Origin: Acidulodesulfobacterium_A sp049965795
Lineage (GTDB): Bacteria; SZUA-79; Acidulodesulfobacterales; Acidulodesulfobacteraceae
NCBI GenBank assembly: GCA_049965795.1
Contig: JBMFVW010000001.1
Location: 54,205 to 118,204, forward strand
Length of the DNA stretch: 64,000 bases
Direction of reading: 5' to 3'
The translations under genes and the position numbers were made by a program. A model generated the notes under the pieces. The model saw only the letters and a program-made list of their open reading frames with translations. It was not told the DNA's origin and did not search any database. Of this stretch, positions 45,828 to 54,598 are shown piece after piece; the first letter of the stretch is position 1; the number at the start of each line of letters is the position of its first letter.

Positions 45828-47123
45828 TTATTTTATTTTTTTTATTCTAAAACTTACGGATTCGTTATGCGCGCTCAATCCTTCTATTTTAGCAAAAAAA
45901 TCAACATCTTTTGCGCTTTTTAATAAAAAATCTGAGCTGGAATAAATAACGCTTGTTCTTTTAAGAAACGATACCGTATCCAAAGGGGAAAAAAACCTTG
46001 CCGTACCGCCGGTAGGAAGCACGTGGCTAGGACCGGCTACATAATCTCCAAGCGATTCGGGAGTGTTTGCTCCCATAAATACCGCGCCTGCATTTTGTAC
46101 TGCAAAAAGTTTATCGAAAGGGTCTTTGATATACAGTTCTAAATGTTCCGGCGCAAGTTCGTTGGCAATATCGATAGACTCGTCTAACGATCCCGTTATT
46201 ACTAAAGACGCATTATGATTTATGGATTTCTCGATTATCTCTTTTCTTTTTTCGCGCTTAATTAATTTAGGAAGTATTTGTTTGATTTTTTTTATAATTT
46301 CGGCGCTGTCGCTGATAACGGTAGAAATCGCCATTTCGTCGTGTTCCGCCTGAGACATCATATCGACTGCCGCAAGTTCAGGATCTGCGTATTCATCGCA
46401 CACTATCGCAATTTCGCTCGGCCCTGCTATCATATCTATATCGACGTCGCCGTAAACCATTTTTTTTGCAGTTGCAACGTAAATATTGCCTGGACCTGCT
46501 ATTTTATCTACGGCGGGAATAGTTTCGGTGCCGTAAGCAAGGGCGAATATAGCCTGCGGACCGCCTATTCTAAATATTTTTTCTATTCCGCACAAAACCG
46601 CCGCAGCAATAACGTAATTATTTAACTGTTTTGACGGAGGGGTGACTGCTACAACCTCTTTAACTCCCGCTGCGGCCGCAGGTATCGCATTCATAATGAC
46701 GGACGAAGGATAGCTCGCTTTGCCGCCCGGAACATATATGCCGACTCTTTTAAGAGGCGATACAAGCTGTCCGGTTATAAGACCCGTTTCGGCGTCGTTA
46801 GAAAACCAAGTATTAAGTTTTTGTTTGGAGTGATAGTCATAAACTCTTTTTATCGTGTTTTCGATACTATTTCGTTCATCTTTAGTTAAAGAATTTACCG
46901 ACTTGTCTTTTTCTTTTTTGCCTATTAAGAATTTTTCCGGCGTCAGACTGACTTTATCGAATTTATCGGTATATAAGGTTAAAGCTTTATCTCCGTCGGC
47001 AATAACGTCTCTGCGTATGACATTAAGTTCCTGCTGTATTTTATCGGCAAATTCAAACTGACCGAGCCTTCTTTCTTTTAAAAATTTTTTAAAATCGTTT
47101 TTATTTGAATCAAATACCCTCAT
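45828..47123 (-). CDS. hisD: Histidinol dehydrogenase
   Basis: This 431-residue NAD-dependent zinc enzyme makes histidine from histidinol. Diagnostic motifs include VYVPGGKASYPSSV (about 127-140), DKIAGPGNIYVATAKK and MIAGPSEIAIV, with catalytic EHLEL and the two His of SHVLPTGGTARF nearby. Its start overlaps hisG by 14 bp. Confidence 0.97.
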   Translation of the reverse strand: MRVFDSNKNDFKKFLKERRLGQFEFADKIQQELNVIRRDVIADGDKALTLYTDKFDKVSLTPEKFLIGKKEKDKSVNSLTKDERNSIENTIKRVYDYHSKQKLNTWFSNDAETGLITGQLVSPLKRVGIYVPGGKASYPSSVIMNAIPAAAAGVKEVVAVTPPSKQLNNYVIAAAVLCGIEKIFRIGGPQAIFALAYGTETIPAVDKIAGPGNIYVATAKKMVYGDVDIDMIAGPSEIAIVCDEYADPELAAVDMMSQAEHDEMAISTVISDSAEIIKKIKQILPKLIKREKRKEIIEKSINHNASLVITGSLDESIDIANELAPEHLELYIKDPFDKLFAVQNAGAVFMGANTPESLGDYVAGPSHVLPTGGTARFFSPLDTVSFLKRTSVIYSSSDFLLKSAKDVDFFAKIEGLSAHNESVSFRIKKIK

Positions 47124-47862
47124 TTTTGTTGACCCGTTCTTTTAAGTCTTCTATTAAAGCCGCAATATCGGCAGAATTTATTTTAAGGCTTGCCCTGTTG
47201 ACTATTAATCTTGACGTAACATGAACTATGTCTTCGATGGGAATCAAATTATTCTGCCTTAGGGTTTCTCCGGTAGAAACCAAATCTACTATAAAATCGC
47301 ACAGTCCGGAAATAGGGGCAAGTTCGACGTTTCCGTATAACTTTATGATTTGAACGTTTGAAACGCCTTTTTTATTAAAAAAATCCCTTGCAATGCGCAC
47401 GTATTTAGTGGCAACTCCTATATTTACTCCGGAATAATATATTTTATTTTTTATATCGTCGTCTATTTCAGGAAAACTGTCATCGTCATTTAAATTATTT
47501 TTTTTTCCAAATATTAAATTTTTGCGCGCCGCAACGACTACTTTGCATTTTCCTATGCCGAGATCTAAGGGTTCGTATATATTCCTGGGTTTTTCCAGCA
47601 AAACGTCTTTGCCTGCAATACCGGCATCGGCCGCTCCATACTCTACGAAAGTCGGTACGTCTAAAGGCTTTACTATAAGCAGGCTTACGGCATCGTCTTC
47701 GTAATCGAAAATAAGTTTCCTGGAATCGTAATCGGCATCCTGATGTTTAATATATCCCGATTCTCTTAAGAATCTTAAGGCATCTTTAAGTATTCTGCCT
47801 TTAGGAACTGCAATTTTAAGCTTCTTGAGTTTACGATATTTTTTGTTTTGAGAAATTTTCAT
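47110..47862 (-). CDS. hisG: ATP phosphoribosyltransferase
   Basis: HisG catalyses the first committed step, joining ATP and PRPP. I use the ATG at 47862 (250 residues), because the longer frame begins inside murA. Motifs IAVPKGRILKDAL, ADAGIAGKDVL and the PRPP loop DLVSTGETLRQNNL are present. It is a short-form enzyme without the C-terminal His-binding domain, so a HisZ partner is expected elsewhere. A charged insertion (about 120-145) is specific to this copy. Confidence 0.93.
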   Translation of the reverse strand: MKISQNKKYRKLKKLKIAVPKGRILKDALRFLRESGYIKHQDADYDSRKLIFDYEDDAVSLLIVKPLDVPTFVEYGAADAGIAGKDVLLEKPRNIYEPLDLGIGKCKVVVAARKNLIFGKKNNLNDDDSFPEIDDDIKNKIYYSGVNIGVATKYVRIARDFFNKKGVSNVQIIKLYGNVELAPISGLCDFIVDLVSTGETLRQNNLIPIEDIVHVTSRLIVNRASLKINSADIAALIEDLKERVNKNEGI

Positions 47863-47887
47863 TAATATATAAATAAATATTTTTATT

Positions 47888-49222
47888 TCATGCAGTCTTG
47901 CTGCAAACAACATCGATAAATCTCGATTCGTCGTCCGGTACCGGAGATATATCGTTTGCTTTTACCCTTGAAATTATAGCACCGAGAGCGGTCAGCTTTT
48001 TTTCCATTTTTTCGTATCCGCGGTCAAGATGGTATATTCTGGAAACGGTAGTTAAACCGTCAGATGAAGCTAATCCGGCAAGAACGAGAGAAGCGCTTGC
48101 CCTTAAGTCGGTTGCCATAACTTCGGCTCCCGAAAGTTTTTTAACCCCTTTTACTATAGCAAAATTATTTCTCACTTTGATATTAGCTCCGAGACGAATA
48201 AGTTCGGCAACATGCATAAACCTGTTTTCAAAAACGTTTTCGGTAATAACGCACAATCCGCCGGAAAGCGTCATAAGAGACATAATCTGCGCCTGCATAT
48301 CAGTAGGAAAATCAGGGTAAGGGGCGGTAGAAATATCTACACTTTTAATAACTTTAGATCCCTTAACCCTTATCGAATTCGACGAGTTTATAATAACTTT
48401 TACGCCCGCTTCAGAAAGCTTATCTATAACCGATTTCAGATGATTAACGTTAAGATTTTTAAGAACTATATCGCCTTTAGTTATGGCGGAAGCTACCATG
48501 AAGGTTCCGGCCTCTATTCTGTCGGGAAGCACTCTGTGGCATAAACGGTTAAGTTTTTTAACTCCCTTTACGGAAATAACGGACGGCTCTATTCTTTTTA
48601 TATCGGCTCCGCCGTTGTTAAGAGCGATAATCATATCGTCTATTTCCGGTTCTCTCGCCGCATTTTTTATGATAGTGGTGCCTTCCGCAAGAACCGCCGC
48701 CATAATGACGTTTTCCGTTCCGGTAACCGAAGGAATAGGAAAATTTATAACGGCGCCCTTTAGCTTATCGGCAAAAACTTCTACGTACCCGTGATCTACT
48801 TTAACCGTAGCTCCAAGCTGTTTTAAAGCGTTCAGATGAAAATCTATAGGTCTTGCGCCGATTGCGCATCCGCCGGGGAGAGATACTCTTGCGCGTTTAT
48901 ATTTGGCGATTAGCGGACCGAGAACCAGAACCGAAGCCCTCATAGTTTTTACCAAATCGTAAGGCGCATCGAAATTATTAATACCGGAAGTATTAATAAC
49001 CAGCTTATCGGCGGCGTCGCTTTTTTTTATTACTGCTCCAAGGCTTATTAAAAGTTTTTTTATCGTTTTAACATCTTCGAGATCGGGAACATTTTCTATT
49101 TCGCAGTCGAACTCGTCAAACATTATAGACGAAACTATTATCGGCAAAGAAGCATTTTTGGAGCCGCTGATAGAAACTTCTCCTATTAAAGGAAATCCTC
49201 CTTCTATGACCATTTTATCCAT
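47888..49222 (-). CDS. murA: UDP-N-acetylglucosamine 1-carboxyvinyltransferase
   Basis: This 444-residue enzyme starts peptidoglycan precursor synthesis with PEP. ISGSKNASLPI (about 18-28) and the loop with catalytic Cys, LPGGCAIGARPIDFH (about 114-128), are intact, so the enzyme should be fosfomycin-sensitive in principle. It overlaps prmC by 8 bp and precedes hisG by 25 bp. Confidence 0.97.
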   Translation of the reverse strand: MDKMVIEGGFPLIGEVSISGSKNASLPIIVSSIMFDEFDCEIENVPDLEDVKTIKKLLISLGAVIKKSDAADKLVINTSGINNFDAPYDLVKTMRASVLVLGPLIAKYKRARVSLPGGCAIGARPIDFHLNALKQLGATVKVDHGYVEVFADKLKGAVINFPIPSVTGTENVIMAAVLAEGTTIIKNAAREPEIDDMIIALNNGGADIKRIEPSVISVKGVKKLNRLCHRVLPDRIEAGTFMVASAITKGDIVLKNLNVNHLKSVIDKLSEAGVKVIINSSNSIRVKGSKVIKSVDISTAPYPDFPTDMQAQIMSLMTLSGGLCVITENVFENRFMHVAELIRLGANIKVRNNFAIVKGVKKLSGAEVMATDLRASASLVLAGLASSDGLTTVSRIYHLDRGYEKMEKKLTALGAIISRVKANDISPVPDDESRFIDVVCSKTA

Positions 49223-50153
49223 ATGTAATTTTTACCGCCCTCTCTTTATTATTTAAATCGTTAATAAAACAGATTTCCTTAAATCTTAAATTGATATTAT
49301 TAAATTTTTCATCAAATAAAGACTGAATTTCTTTTTTTTTGCGATAATCAATCTCTAAAATCAGCGTTTTAATTTTTTCGCAGGCAAACGATGCGGCGTC
49401 AAATATTTTTCTATAAAATAAAAGTCCGTCTTTACCGCCGTCTAAAGCTCCTACCGGTTCGTATAATTTAATATCGTTTTCCAGAGACGTTAAATCTTCC
49501 GTAGTTATATACGGCGGATTTGATATAATTAAATCGTAATTATTAAGATTATAAAAGTTAAAGTCTCCGGCGCTTGTATCACTTGTATGAAAAGATAAAT
49601 TTTCGCCGCCGTTTAATTTAAGCATGTCTAAATAAACCGGAACTATTTTCTCCTGAACGCCGTTATTAATTATATTTTTTCTTGCAGTGTTTAAAGTCTT
49701 TAAGTTATTATCTGCAGCATAAATTATAACATTATCAAAATTCTTTGCAATAGAAATCGCAATTGCTCCTGAACCGGTACCAATATCTAAAACATAAATC
49801 TTTTTTTTATATATGCCGTAAAACCTTTGTATTTCCTCTATTGCGGTATCGACTAAACATTCGGTATCCGGTCTCGGTATCAAAACAGATTCGTCAACGT
49901 AAAAATTTAAAGAATAAAATTCTTTATTTTTAACTATATAAGCAAAAGGTTCCTTTTTAAACCTTCTTTCTATTAATTTTTCGAAAGTTTGTTTTTTTTC
50001 CTCAGAAATATTATCTTCATATGAAACAATAATTTTTTCTAAATTTAAACCGAGGGCATATTGCATTAAACCGAGCGATTCATTGTATGAATTTTGTATT
50101 CCGGCTTTTTTCAGCCTGTATTCTCCGTATTTAATTAATTCGTAAATAGTCAT
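49215..50153 (-). CDS. prmC: Release factor glutamine methyltransferase
   Basis: PrmC methylates the Gln of the GGQ motif in release factors and is classically encoded after prfA, as here. The SAM motif VLDIGTGSGAIAISIAKN (about 128-145) and the catalytic NPPY are present. I start at the ATG at 50153, which follows GGGAACAGG. The longer frame runs into repeat R3 and its first 13 residues are translated repeat. This gives 312 residues. Confidence 0.92.
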   Translation of the reverse strand: MTIYELIKYGEYRLKKAGIQNSYNESLGLMQYALGLNLEKIIVSYEDNISEEKKQTFEKLIERRFKKEPFAYIVKNKEFYSLNFYVDESVLIPRPDTECLVDTAIEEIQRFYGIYKKKIYVLDIGTGSGAIAISIAKNFDNVIIYAADNNLKTLNTARKNIINNGVQEKIVPVYLDMLKLNGGENLSFHTSDTSAGDFNFYNLNNYDLIISNPPYITTEDLTSLENDIKLYEPVGALDGGKDGLLFYRKIFDAASFACEKIKTLILEIDYRKKKEIQSLFDEKFNNINLRFKEICFINDLNNKERAVKITYG

Positions 50154-50159
50154 CCTGTT

Positions 50160-50310
50160 CCCAAAATGCCGATTGGAAAAGGCGTTAGACATCTAATTTA
50201 ATACGGGGACAGAATTGAATTATGTCCCCGTATTAAATTAATCTGACGAATTTTCCTTCATTATCTGTTTATTTTATCGAACTTTACAATTTTCTATCGG
50301 CAATTTTGGG
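50160..50310. repeat. Palindromic repeat element, copy R3
   Basis: This 151-bp element has inverted ends CCCAAAATGCCGAT and ATCGGCAATTTTGGG. A nested 47-nt palindrome (50194-50240) has arms ACGGGGACAGAATT and AATTATGTCCCCGT. Its right third matches R1. It separates prfA from prmC and begins 6 bp before the prmC start, so it must be transcribed in the operon. Confidence 0.8.
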
Positions 50311-50320
50311 CGGCGTAATT

Positions 50321-51397
50321 TTATTGCAGTTGTTTCTGCGATTCTATATAATCAGCCAAAGGCATTAAAAGTTCGTCCAATTCGCCGTCCATAAAAGAAG
50401 CCAGTTTATGTATGGTTATACCCGCACGATGATCCGTTATTCTGCCTTGAGGAAAATTATAAGTTCTTATTTTTTCGCTTCTGTCGCCGCTTCCTACCAT
50501 ATTTTTTCTGTTTTGAGCCTCTATGCTTTTTTTATCGGCTTCTATTCTGTTTAAGAGGCGCGACCTTAATATTCTAAGGGCTTTAGCTTTATTTTTATGC
50601 TGAGATTTTTCATCCTGGCAGGTAACGACTAATCCGGACGGAATATGCGTTACCCTCACTGCAGAATCGGTCGTGTTGACGCTCTGTCCGCCGTGCCCGG
50701 AAGACCTGTAAACGTCTATTCTTAAATCTTCGGGATTTATTTTTAAATCTATTTCTTCGGCTTCCGGCATAACAGCAACCGTAGCCGCAGAAGTATGAAC
50801 TCTTCCCTGCGTTTCCGTCGCCGGAATTCTCTGAACTCTGTGTACCCCGCTTTCATTGCGCAAAAGACGGAATGCATCTTTTCCTTTTACGGAAACTATC
50901 GCTTCTTTTAATCCTCCAGTAGAAGAAGGACTTAAAGAAATAGCTTCGAATTGAAAATTTTTTGCTAAGGCATACTTATTGTACATCTTAAAAAGATCGA
51001 GAGCGAAAAGAGCGGCTTCTTCGCCTCCGGTAGCGGCTCTTATCTCAAGAAGTATATCTCTGTCCTGGGAATTTTCTTTTGGATAAAAGAAATCTTTAAT
51101 TTCTTCTGCTATTTTATCAACTTTGCTTTTTAGGGAATTTATTTCTTCATTTTCTAAATCAATAAGGGCGGTATCGGACTCGTTTTTAATCAGATTTTCA
51201 AGGTCTTTTATTTCCGATTGTGTTTTATTATATTCCGAAAATTGTTCCGCAGTTTTTTTTATAGCATTATATTGCTTAGATAATTCTTTTATTTCCGGGC
51301 TGAAACCTTTTGCGCTTTCTTCCTGTATTTTAGAATATAATTCTTCGGCTTTTTCGGATAATTCCGAGGCTTTTTTTATTAAGTTATCGTCAAGCAT
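50321..51397 (-). CDS. prfA: Peptide chain release factor 1
   Basis: RF1 ends translation at UAA and UAG. The GGQ loop SSGHGGQSVNTTDSAVRVTH (about 228-247) and the PxT stop-recognition motif PATETQGR (about 186-193) are intact. I start at the ATG at 51397 (358 residues), which follows TTAAGGATG. Two upstream in-frame starts would only add a few residues. The left end of R3 follows the stop. Confidence 0.95.
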   Translation of the reverse strand: MLDDNLIKKASELSEKAEELYSKIQEESAKGFSPEIKELSKQYNAIKKTAEQFSEYNKTQSEIKDLENLIKNESDTALIDLENEEINSLKSKVDKIAEEIKDFFYPKENSQDRDILLEIRAATGGEEAALFALDLFKMYNKYALAKNFQFEAISLSPSSTGGLKEAIVSVKGKDAFRLLRNESGVHRVQRIPATETQGRVHTSAATVAVMPEAEEIDLKINPEDLRIDVYRSSGHGGQSVNTTDSAVRVTHIPSGLVVTCQDEKSQHKNKAKALRILRSRLLNRIEADKKSIEAQNRKNMVGSGDRSEKIRTYNFPQGRITDHRAGITIHKLASFMDGELDELLMPLADYIESQKQLQ

Positions 51398-51439
51398 TAA
51401 ACACATCCTTAAAAGCAATTAAGTGCATATACATATGGC

Positions 51440-51595
51440 AATAGTACAATTAAGTCTGCAACGGAATTATGCGCATCCAAAGCAATGCGCAGATTAACCT
51501 GCCTCTTTATAGGCGTCGCATGCACCGTCATCGCAAGTATCCGCGGACTGAGTCCATTACAGCTCGCCAATCTCGCTTTGAAACATATAATAAAT
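51440..51595. other. GC-enriched structured intergenic segment, candidate small RNA
   Basis: The gap between thyX and prfA has 65 G or C in 123 bases (51454-51576) by hand count, far above its surroundings. It contains several hairpins: TGCGCAT/ATGCGCA (51470-51491), GCCT/AGGC (51501-51514) and GGACT/AGTCC (51545-51555). No convincing reading frame is present. I could not match it to 6S, SRP, tmRNA or a known riboswitch. It might be a small RNA, or a leader of prfA on the minus strand. Confidence 0.4.
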
Positions 51596-51605
51596 AGAAT
51601 AAAGG

Positions 51606-52316
51606 TTAAAAGTCAAGACCGCCTTTTAACCATGATTTCCTGACGTCGGAAGGACTGCCGCACGAAAATTCCCCTTCGGAGCAATTTCCTCGGACGCACG
51701 ACGGACCGGCTCCGTGAAAAACGGACGGAGCTATAGGATAGACCAATTTGAACATTTCGCGGGCTACCGACCTTATCTCCCACTGAGCTCTGTTGCATCC
51801 TCTCAGTTTAAAAAAATGAAGCAGTTCCCTTGCGTTCATAGTAAAAATAATCTGCGTTTCCGTCGCATTTGGAAGCAGATATCTGGCATCTTCCGCAGGA
51901 ATGCCTTTCTCGAGAAAATAGCCGTACAGCGAAAAAATATCTTCTGTTATTTTTTTATATTTTTCCAAAAATTCGGGATTGCAGGCTATCGAATCCGGAA
52001 TAAGATATTTAGGCTTATCTTCCTTAACATACCGCTGGCTTCTTTGAGAATACGAAGCTATTCTATGCCTTACTAATTGATGGGAAGCGCTTCTCGACAA
52101 TTTTTCAACGCCGAAAGTAAAATTAGAATGTTCAAGGACTGATTCGTGTCCGGACATTCTAATTCTTTTAATTAATTTCCTCGCCTGTTCAAGCCCTTTC
52201 TCGCCGTCGTTAAAATCGGACTCTATCTTGGCAATGCCGAATGAACTGTAGCACAGACGCGCTGCTGTCGCAATAGTAATTTCCGGCTTAGAAGTATAAT
52301 TAATAAGCTTAACCAT
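51606..52316 (-). CDS. thyX: Flavin-dependent thymidylate synthase
   Basis: This 236-residue FAD enzyme makes dTMP from dUMP using methylene-THF and NADPH. The ThyX motif RHRxxSxxxxSxR is exact (RHRIASYSQRSQR, residues 83-95), and the catalytic arginine/serine region near LLPNATET is present. It replaces ThyA. The C-terminus has four Cys/Gly-rich residues (CVRGNCSEGEFSCG) that are unusual for the family. Confidence 0.95.
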   Translation of the reverse strand: MVKLINYTSKPEITIATAARLCYSSFGIAKIESDFNDGEKGLEQARKLIKRIRMSGHESVLEHSNFTFGVEKLSRSASHQLVRHRIASYSQRSQRYVKEDKPKYLIPDSIACNPEFLEKYKKITEDIFSLYGYFLEKGIPAEDARYLLPNATETQIIFTMNARELLHFFKLRGCNRAQWEIRSVAREMFKLVYPIAPSVFHGAGPSCVRGNCSEGEFSCGSPSDVRKSWLKGGLDF

Positions 52317-52346
52317 TCATAAAAGGAAAAATAATAATTGATTTGT

Positions 52347-52568
52347 TTATTTTTTGGCGACGTTGTTTTTTACGCCGGCATATTTTTTGTTAAATTTATC
52401 TATTCTTCCGGCACTATCGACAAATTTTTGCTTACCCGTGTAAAATGGATGGCATTTTGAACATATATCGACGTGAATTTCCTCTACGGTGCTTCCCGTA
52501 ACGAATTCTTCTCCGCAGGCGCACTTAACTTTAGCCTGATAAATTTTTGGGTGTATTCCCTCTTTCAT
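52347..52568 (-). CDS. rpmE: Ribosomal protein bL31
   Basis: This 73-residue protein matches L31 of the zinc-binding type: CACGEEF and CSKCHPFYTGKQKFVDSAGR carry four Cys. L31 bridges the ribosomal subunits. The ribosome site AAAGGAGCGG is strong. The zinc-free paralogue is not in the window. Confidence 0.96.
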   Translation of the reverse strand: MKEGIHPKIYQAKVKCACGEEFVTGSTVEEIHVDICSKCHPFYTGKQKFVDSAGRIDKFNKKYAGVKNNVAKK

Positions 52569-52604
52569 CTTTTTACCGCTCCTTTTTTATTTTTGTATTT
52601 TTTT

Positions 52605-52668
52605 ACCTTAATCCTGCAATAGAAAGTTATCTATCAGGAAAAAATGCTTTCTATTGCAAGATTAAGGT
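52605..52668. repeat. Long inverted repeat between kdsB and rpmE
   Basis: Two 22-nt arms (52605-52626 and 52647-52668) are complementary at all but one position; on the minus-strand RNA that position is a G-U pair. The core CTGCAATAGAAAGTTATCTA recurs with one change at 63881-63901. It may act as the kdsB terminator, but the second copy suggests a repeat family. Confidence 0.7.
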
Positions 52669-52686
52669 TTTATATTTTTACATAAG

Positions 52687-53460
52687 TTATTTATTATAAG
52701 ATTTTAAAATAAAATTTTCAACCTTTTTAATATCGTCTTTAACATCCACGGGTATAGTAGAAATATCTACGGTTTCAAGTTTTATCTTATAACCGTTTTC
52801 TATCGCCCTCAACTGTTCCAGCATCTCTTTTTTTTCTAAATAAGACTGCTCCATTTTGCCGAATTCAAAAAGAAATTTTTTTGTGTATCCGTAAAAACCG
52901 AGATGTTTATATCCGTAAATCCCTTTAATATCTTTAAGTATATCTGCCTGTTCCCTGTCGTAGGGTATAGGGCTTCTCGAAAAATATATTCCGAAATCTT
53001 TTTTATCCGTAACGACTTTTACGTTATTAGGATCCATAAATTCGTCAAAGTCGTAAATAGGCGTTTTAACGCTCGTAAATGAAATTTCGCCGTTTTCGTC
53101 AATTTCGTTAAAAGGTTTTATCAATGCCGATATTATTTCCGAATTTACTAACGGTTCGTCTCCTTGTATATTCAATATTATATCGGCGTCTATATCCTGA
53201 ACTGCTTCGATTATCCTATCCGTTCCTGTTTGATGCGTATCTTTAGTCATGACCACGTTTGCCCCGAAATCTTTGCAAGCGTCGAATATTCTTTTATCTT
53301 CCGTAGCTACGATGACGTCCGACAATAATTCGGACTTTTTAACTCCTTCGTAAACATGCTTTATCATCGGTTTGCCCAGAATCAAAGCAAGCGGCTTTCC
53401 TTCAAACCTTGTCGATTTATATCTTGCGGGTATAACCGCGACTATTTTTTTCATATTCAT
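52687..53460 (-). CDS. kdsB: 3-deoxy-manno-octulosonate cytidylyltransferase
   Basis: This 257-residue enzyme activates KDO as CMP-KDO for lipopolysaccharide core synthesis, direct evidence for an LPS-bearing cell. The N-terminal nucleotide loop VIPARYKSTRFEGKPLA (about 9-25) and the segment LNIQGDEPLV (about 96-105) are typical. It follows rlpA by 34 bp. Confidence 0.96.
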   Translation of the reverse strand: MNMKKIVAVIPARYKSTRFEGKPLALILGKPMIKHVYEGVKKSELLSDVIVATEDKRIFDACKDFGANVVMTKDTHQTGTDRIIEAVQDIDADIILNIQGDEPLVNSEIISALIKPFNEIDENGEISFTSVKTPIYDFDEFMDPNNVKVVTDKKDFGIYFSRSPIPYDREQADILKDIKGIYGYKHLGFYGYTKKFLFEFGKMEQSYLEKKEMLEQLRAIENGYKIKLETVDISTIPVDVKDDIKKVENFILKSYNK

Positions 53461-53494
53461 ATTTTATTACATTTAATCGTAAAATAAAATAAAT

Positions 53495-54274
53495 TTATTC
53501 CGACCTTGTTATATAAACGTCGTAACCGTATTTTGCTATAGTTTTCGCAAAATTGTAAGCATCCTGCAGGTTTTTAAAACTGCCGAATACTACTTTATAA
53601 TAAAGAGATCCGTTTATATTTTTTTCTATAAGATGAACGCCTGGGACAAATTTTTTCATTTTCGATATTTTGTTTAGCGCTTTATTTTTTCTCGTATAAG
53701 CGGCAAACTGCAGCGTATAGCCGCAAACCGGAGGCGCATGTTTTACAGCCGGTACAGCCGGCACTATTCCGCTTGCGTTATAATATCTTTTACATTGAGC
53801 TAAAGAAACCGGATTTGGACCTAAGTACTGTACTCTTACCAATGCCGTCCCCGGTCCTACCATATTTAAAGCTCTTGCCGCCGCATACGAAAGATCCATA
53901 ATCCTGCCGTCGGCATAAGGTCCTCTATCGTTAACCAAAACCTCCACGCTCCTATGATTTTCAAGATCCGTTACATAGGCATAACTGTTTAAGGGAAGGG
54001 TTAGAGAAGCTGCCGTTAAATCGTACATGTTATAAATTTGACCGCTTGCGGTGGGTCTGCCCTGAAATCCGGGACCATACCATGAAGCTACGCCTATTTC
54101 TACGTCGTTAGATATGCGTTTAGGAGGGTAATATCCTGGAGGAGGAGCATATCCTTGGCTGCTTTGTCCTGAATAATTTCCTCCTATTATATAAGGAACG
54201 CAGCCCGAAAGAAAAATTGCCGGCATCAAAACAAAAAATAAAATTAATATTAAGGTTATTTTTTTATTTGACAT
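53495..54274 (-). CDS. rlpA: RlpA septal lytic transglycosylase, lipoprotein with SPOR domain
   Basis: This 259-residue protein starts with a lipoprotein signal (lipobox LSGC at about 22-25). The double-psi barrel RlpA domain follows: GVASWYGPGFQGRPTASG (about 62-79) with the catalytic Asp in LVNDRGPYADGRIMDLS. A C-terminal SPOR domain (about 185-259) binds denuded glycan at the septum. RlpA cleaves glycan strands at division sites. Its start faces the SAM-riboswitch operon. Confidence 0.94.
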   Translation of the reverse strand: MSNKKITLILILFFVLMPAIFLSGCVPYIIGGNYSGQSSQGYAPPPGYYPPKRISNDVEIGVASWYGPGFQGRPTASGQIYNMYDLTAASLTLPLNSYAYVTDLENHRSVEVLVNDRGPYADGRIMDLSYAAARALNMVGPGTALVRVQYLGPNPVSLAQCKRYYNASGIVPAVPAVKHAPPVCGYTLQFAAYTRKNKALNKISKMKKFVPGVHLIEKNINGSLYYKVVFGSFKNLQDAYNFAKTIAKYGYDVYITRSE

Positions 54275-54392
54275 ATTTTATATTTATGCTATATAATAAA
54301 ACTATATCTTTAAATAAGTTAAAATTTAGCCGTTTAAAATATTATCGTATCTTTTTCACAATTATATAATTAAATAGACTGTTAAACAAGTC

Positions 54393-54398
54393 TATAAT
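54393..54398 (+). promoter_or_regulatory. -10 element of the riboswitch operon
   Basis: A perfect TATAAT lies about 8 nt before the start of the riboswitch P1 helix. The -35 at 17-nt spacing (TTAAAT, 54370-54375) is weak. Confidence 0.55.
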
Positions 54399-54405
54399 AT
54401 TAATG

Positions 54406-54513
54406 TTCTTATCGAGAGCGGTAGAGGGACGGGCCCTTTGAAACCGCAGCAACCGTTTAGTTTCTAATAAAATCGGTGCTAATTCCCGCAGGTTCATTCC
54501 TGGAAGATAAGAA
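54406..54513 (+). promoter_or_regulatory. SAM-I (S-box) riboswitch
   Basis: The conserved S-box blocks are all present: TTATCGAGAGCGGTAGAGGGA, shortened here to the core AGAGGGACGGGCCC, then TGAAACCGCAGCAACC, GGTGCTAATTCC and GGAAGATAAGAA. P1 pairs TTCTTATC (54406-54413) with GATAAGAA (54506-54513). SAM binding stabilises P1. Without SAM, AAGAAGA (54509-54515) can pair with TCTTCTT (54532-54538) of the terminator, so the switch works by transcription attenuation. High SAM should switch the operon off. Confidence 0.95.
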
Positions 54514-54527
54514 GAAACGAGTTTAAA

Positions 54528-54567
54528 AACCTCTTCTTCCTAATTTTCGGGAAGAAGAGGTTTTTTT
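54528..54567 (+). terminator. Riboswitch-controlled terminator
   Basis: A 13-bp perfect stem AACCTCTTCTTCC / GGAAGAAGAGGTT is followed by a run of seven T. It is the expression platform of the SAM riboswitch. Confidence 0.93.
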
Positions 54568-54598
54568 ATTTATTAATAAATTAAAACAAGGAGACAAA

